A stretch of 16,438 nucleotides of DNA from Ramlibacter sp. (GTDB lineage: Bacteria; Pseudomonadota; Gammaproteobacteria; Burkholderiales; Burkholderiaceae_C), in contig JANXVP010000256.1 of the NCBI GenBank assembly GCA_025351615.1, positions 1 to 16,438 on the forward strand. The letters are read 5' to 3'. The notes under the pieces are model-generated. The model did no database searches. It was not told the origin of the DNA and worked only from the letters and a program-made list of their open reading frames with translations. A program made the translations under genes and the position numbers. Shown piece by piece: positions 14,261 to 16,438 of this stretch (its first letter is position 1; each line of letters opens with the position of its first letter).

Positions 14261-16081
14261 CTAATTGCGCGCCGGCGGAACGTCGGTGCAGGTGCCGTGG
14301 GCGATCTCGGCTGCCATGCCGATGCTTTCGCCGAGCGTCGGGTGCGGATGGATGGTCTTGCCGATGTCGATCTCGTCGGCGCCCATCTCGATCGCCAGTG
14401 CGACTTCACCGATCATGTCGCCCGCATGGGTGCCGACGATGCCGCCACCCAGGATGCGGTGCGTCTGGGCATCGAACAACAGCTTGGTGAAGCCTTCGTC
14501 GCGGTTGTTGGCGATCGCGCGGCCGGACGCGTTCCAGGGGAAGTGGCCCTTCGTGATCGCGATCCCCTCGGCCCTGGCCTGATCTTCCGTGAGACCGACC
14601 CACGCGACTTCGGGGTCCGTGTAGGCGACGCTCGGGATGACGCGCGCATTGAACGCGGCGCGTTTCAGCGCTTCGTCGCCGTTCATTTCGCCGGCGGCGA
14701 CTTCGGCCGCCACGTGGCCTTCGTGAACCGCCTTGTGGGCCAGCATCGGCTGGCCGATGATGTCGCCGATCGCGAAGATGTGCGGAACATTCGTGCGCAT
14801 CTGGATGTCGACCGGAATGAAGCCGCGGTCGCTCACCGTGAGGCCGGCTTTGTCGGCGCCGATCTTCTTGCCGTTCGGCGTGCGGCCAACCGCCTGCAGC
14901 ACCAGGTCGTAGACCTGCGGTTCCTTCGGCGCCTGCTCGCCCTCGAAGCTGACGCGAATGCCGTCCTTGGTCGCCTCGGCGCCCACGGTCTTTGTCTTCA
15001 GCATGATGTTGTCGAAGCGCGGTGTGTTCATCTTCTGCCAGACCTTGACCAGGTCACGGTCCGCGCCCTGCATCAGCCCGTCCAGCATTTCCACCACGTC
15101 CAGGCGCGCGCCAAGCGTCGAATACACCGTTCCCATTTCCAGCCCGATGATGCCGCCGCCCAAGATCAGCATCCGCTTGGGCACACCCCCCAGTTCCAGC
15201 GCGCCGGTGGAGTCGACGACCCGCGGATCCTTGGGCATGAATGGCAGACGCACCGCCTGCGATCCCGCCGCGATGATGCAGTTGCGGAACCTGATGGTCT
15301 GCTTCTTGCCGGTCTGCTGCTGTCCGGCGCCGGTCGTTTCCTGCACCTGAACGTGGTGCGGGTCCATGAATTCGCCGTAGCCGCGCACGACCGCGACCTT
15401 GCGCATCCTGGCCATCGCAGCCAGCCCGCCCGTGAGCTTGCCGACCACCTTGCCCTTGTGGGCCTTCAGCTTGGGCAGGTCCAGCACCGGCTTGCCATAA
15501 CTGATGCCCAGCGCTTCGAAATGGCTCACTTCGTCCATCACTGCGGCAACATGCAACAGCGCCTTGGACGGGATGCAGCCCACGTTCAGGCAGACCCCTC
15601 CCAACGTGGCATAGCGTTCAACCAGAACGACCTTCATGCCCAGATCGGCCGCGCGGAAAGCAGCGGAGTAACCGCCGGGGCCGGCGCCGAGCACCAGCAG
15701 GTCGCACTCGAGATCCGCGCCGCCGGAATAGGAATTCGCTGGGCCAGCAGCAGAAGCCGCTGCCACGGGTTTTGCCCCCTCCCCCGAGCCGGTGGAGGGT
15801 TGAGGTGGGGGCGAGCCCGTTTGCCCCAAAGGGGAACTCTGAGTCGTGCTTTCAAGCACGACGAGGAGGGACCCCTGCTTGACCTTGTCGCCGAGCTTGA
15901 CCATCACTTCCTTCACGACGCCAGCGTGCGACGACGGAATCTCCATCGATGCCTTGTCACTCTCGACTGTCACGAGTGACTGCTCGGCCTTGACGGTATC
16001 CCCCGGCTTCACCAGCAGCTCGATCACCGCAACTTCATCCAAGTCGCCGATGTCCGGTACCTTGACTTCGACGAAGGTCAT
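14261..16081 (-). CDS. lpdA: Dihydrolipoamide dehydrogenase (E3) with N-terminal lipoyl domain
   Basis: FAD-dependent E3 that reoxidises dihydrolipoyl groups and reduces NAD+. The 606 residues comprise a lipoyl domain (1-80, lipoyl lysine K43 in [10 protein letters not shown]), a linker (about 80-124), and a full E3 (125-606): FAD site [12 protein letters not shown] (131-142), redox disulfide C164/C169 ([13 protein letters not shown]), NAD site [10 protein letters not shown] (308-317), [15 protein letters not shown] (437-451), and the catalytic pair H580/E585 (HPHPTLGES). Lipoyl-E3 proteins are characteristic of betaproteobacterial pyruvate dehydrogenase clusters, so aceE/aceF probably lie upstream, off-window (inference). 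The ATG (16079-16081) overlaps the stop of the preceding gene as ATGA, implying translational coupling. Odd: the linker contains a GC-rich repeat-derived stretch, [20 protein letters not shown] (82-101). A separate E3 for the Odh complex may exist elsewhere. Confidence 0.95.
   Translation of the reverse strand: MTFVEVKVPDIGDLDEVAVIELLVKPGDTVKAEQSLVTVESDKASMEIPSSHAGVVKEVMVKLGDKVKQGSLLVVLESTTQSSPLGQTGSPPPQPSTGSGEGAKPVAAASAAGPANSYSGGADLECDLLVLGAGPGGYSAAFRAADLGMKVVLVERYATLGGVCLNVGCIPSKALLHVAAVMDEVSHFEALGISYGKPVLDLPKLKAHKGKVVGKLTGGLAAMARMRKVAVVRGYGEFMDPHHVQVQETTGAGQQQTGKKQTIRFRNCIIAAGSQAVRLPFMPKDPRVVDSTGALELGGVPKRMLILGGGIIGLEMGTVYSTLGARLDVVEMLDGLMQGADRDLVKVWQKMNTPRFDNIMLKTKTVGAEATKDGIRVSFEGEQAPKEPQVYDLVLQAVGRTPNGKKIGADKAGLTVSDRGFIPVDIQMRTNVPHIFAIGDIIGQPMLAHKAVHEGHVAAEVAAGEMNGDEALKRAAFNARVIPSVAYTDPEVAWVGLTEDQARAEGIAITKGHFPWNASGRAIANNRDEGFTKLLFDAQTHRILGGGIVGTHAGDMIGEVALAIEMGADEIDIGKTIHPHPTLGESIGMAAEIAHGTCTDVPPARN
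15772..15840. repeat. GC-rich interspersed palindromic repeat inside lpdA
   Basis: A stretch inside lpdA with two inverted repeats: CCCC-AAA-GGGG (15824-15834), and an imperfect stem of the CCCTCCCCC type at about 15780 with GGTGGAGGG (15791-15799), followed by TTGAGGTGGGGGCGAG. In one minus-strand frame it reads [13 protein letters not shown], a peptide I recognise as a common by-product of proteobacterial intergenic C/G-rich repeats. It keeps the lpdA frame and encodes the linker. Exact ends are estimated. Confidence 0.6.
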
Positions 16082-16438
16082 TTGCTTTCTTTCATTTTGA
16101 CTGTGAACAGGTCGGCCGGGCCCGCCGAGTTGCGGTCGAACTCGCAACCGGCGGCGATTCCGGCTTCGGCGACCTCCTTCGCGCTTCTGGCTTTGGCGTA
16201 CACCGCGTGCATGGCGCCCAGCGCGAAACTGCGGCCGGATCCGATGCCCCAGAATTCCTTGAACTCGAATACTTCGCGGTAGCTGTAAAGGCCGTAGATG
16301 CCGGTGGCGTTGGCAATGACCACGCTGAACTGGCTGGATTCGTAGGGGTCGCTGTCTTCTTCCTTGGTCTGCAGGAAGAAGTTGTCCTTCAGGTAAGGAT
16401 GCAGCTTGGTGAAGGTGTCGAACACCTCGTCCTTGCTT
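16078..16438 (-). CDS. HslV-like Ntn-hydrolase family protein (C-terminal part)
   Basis: The gene enters from the right edge; 119 complete C-terminal residues are visible (from [20 protein letters not shown]). It resembles the HslV/proteasome-beta-like Ntn-hydrolase fold: strand pairs [20 protein letters not shown], then [20 protein letters not shown], which parallels the GSGxxYALAAARAL helix start of HslV, then [20 protein letters not shown]. The N-terminal catalytic residue is off-window, so activity cannot be judged. A GTG at 16423-16425 is internal, not the start, because the frame continues to the edge in coding style. Its TGA overlaps the lpdA ATG, so it belongs to the same transcript, between lpdA and the expected aceE/aceF genes. 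A role in quality control of the dehydrogenase complex is speculation. Confidence 0.72.
   Translation of the reverse strand, partial: SKDEVFDTFTKLHPYLKDNFFLQTKEEDSDPYESSQFSVVIANATGIYGLYSYREVFEFKEFWGIGSGRSFALGAMHAVYAKARSAKEVAEAGIAAGCEFDRNSAGPADLFTVKMKESK

Noticed and set aside
14297..15979. 560-codon plus-strand frame opposite lpdA
   Set aside because: Antisense shadow of lpdA; the E3 motifs on the minus strand are unambiguous.
14261..16081. Treating lpdA as the E3 of the odhAB operon
   Set aside because: It lies more than 10 kb from odhA with many genes between, and its own lipoyl domain and upstream coupled gene point to a pyruvate dehydrogenase cluster, although E3 could be shared.

Overview
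The window is GC-rich chromosomal DNA that reads like a betaproteobacterium of the order Burkholderiales, possibly near Comamonadaceae. The support is an E3 subunit with its own N-terminal lipoyl domain (typical of betaproteobacterial pyruvate dehydrogenase clusters), an odhA-odhB pair, and the style of the propionyl-CoA synthetase and acrylyl-CoA reductase. This placement comes from gene content and protein character, not from a database search. No mobile element, RNA gene or CRISPR array was seen, and coding density is high.

Layout. Positions 1-3357 (minus strand) hold the 2-oxoglutarate dehydrogenase genes odhA (E1) and the start of odhB (E2, cut by the left edge). Divergent from odhA is a TPR-methyltransferase fusion (3555-4868, plus). 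Positions 5024-8562 (minus) form a tight three-gene unit: isochorismatase-type cysteine hydrolase, acuI-like acrylyl-CoA reductase and prpE propionyl-CoA synthetase. Divergent from it is a protein of the 4-hydroxyphenylacetate 3-hydroxylase / 4-hydroxybutyryl-CoA dehydratase superfamily (8652-10277, plus) that lacks two of the four iron-sulfur ligands of the true dehydratase. It ends 2 bp from a convergent membrane protein with a degenerate GGDEF domain (10280-11500, minus).

A 208-bp divergent spacer with an 18-bp perfect palindrome and phased TGAAA repeats precedes a two-component pair: a membrane-free receiver-histidine kinase (11709-12800) and a NarL-type response regulator (12825-13472). 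A secreted NlpC/P60 peptidase follows (13590-14177). The right end (minus) carries a lipoyl-domain dihydrolipoamide dehydrogenase (14261-16081), translationally coupled by an ATGA overlap to a partial HslV-like Ntn-hydrolase (16078 to the edge).

How the genes work together. The two ends belong to the related 2-oxo acid dehydrogenase complexes: OdhA/OdhB make succinyl-CoA, and the lipoyl-E3 probably serves pyruvate dehydrogenase. The acuI-prpE unit would feed acrylate or propionate into propionyl-CoA. The co-transcribed hydrolase and the divergent flavin- or Fe-S-type enzyme suggest a larger, uncharacterised short-chain acid or amide route. This cassette is the best candidate for something new. 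Other points to check are a GC-rich interspersed repeat captured in frame inside lpdA, the catalytically dead GGDEF protein, and the soluble kinase pair.
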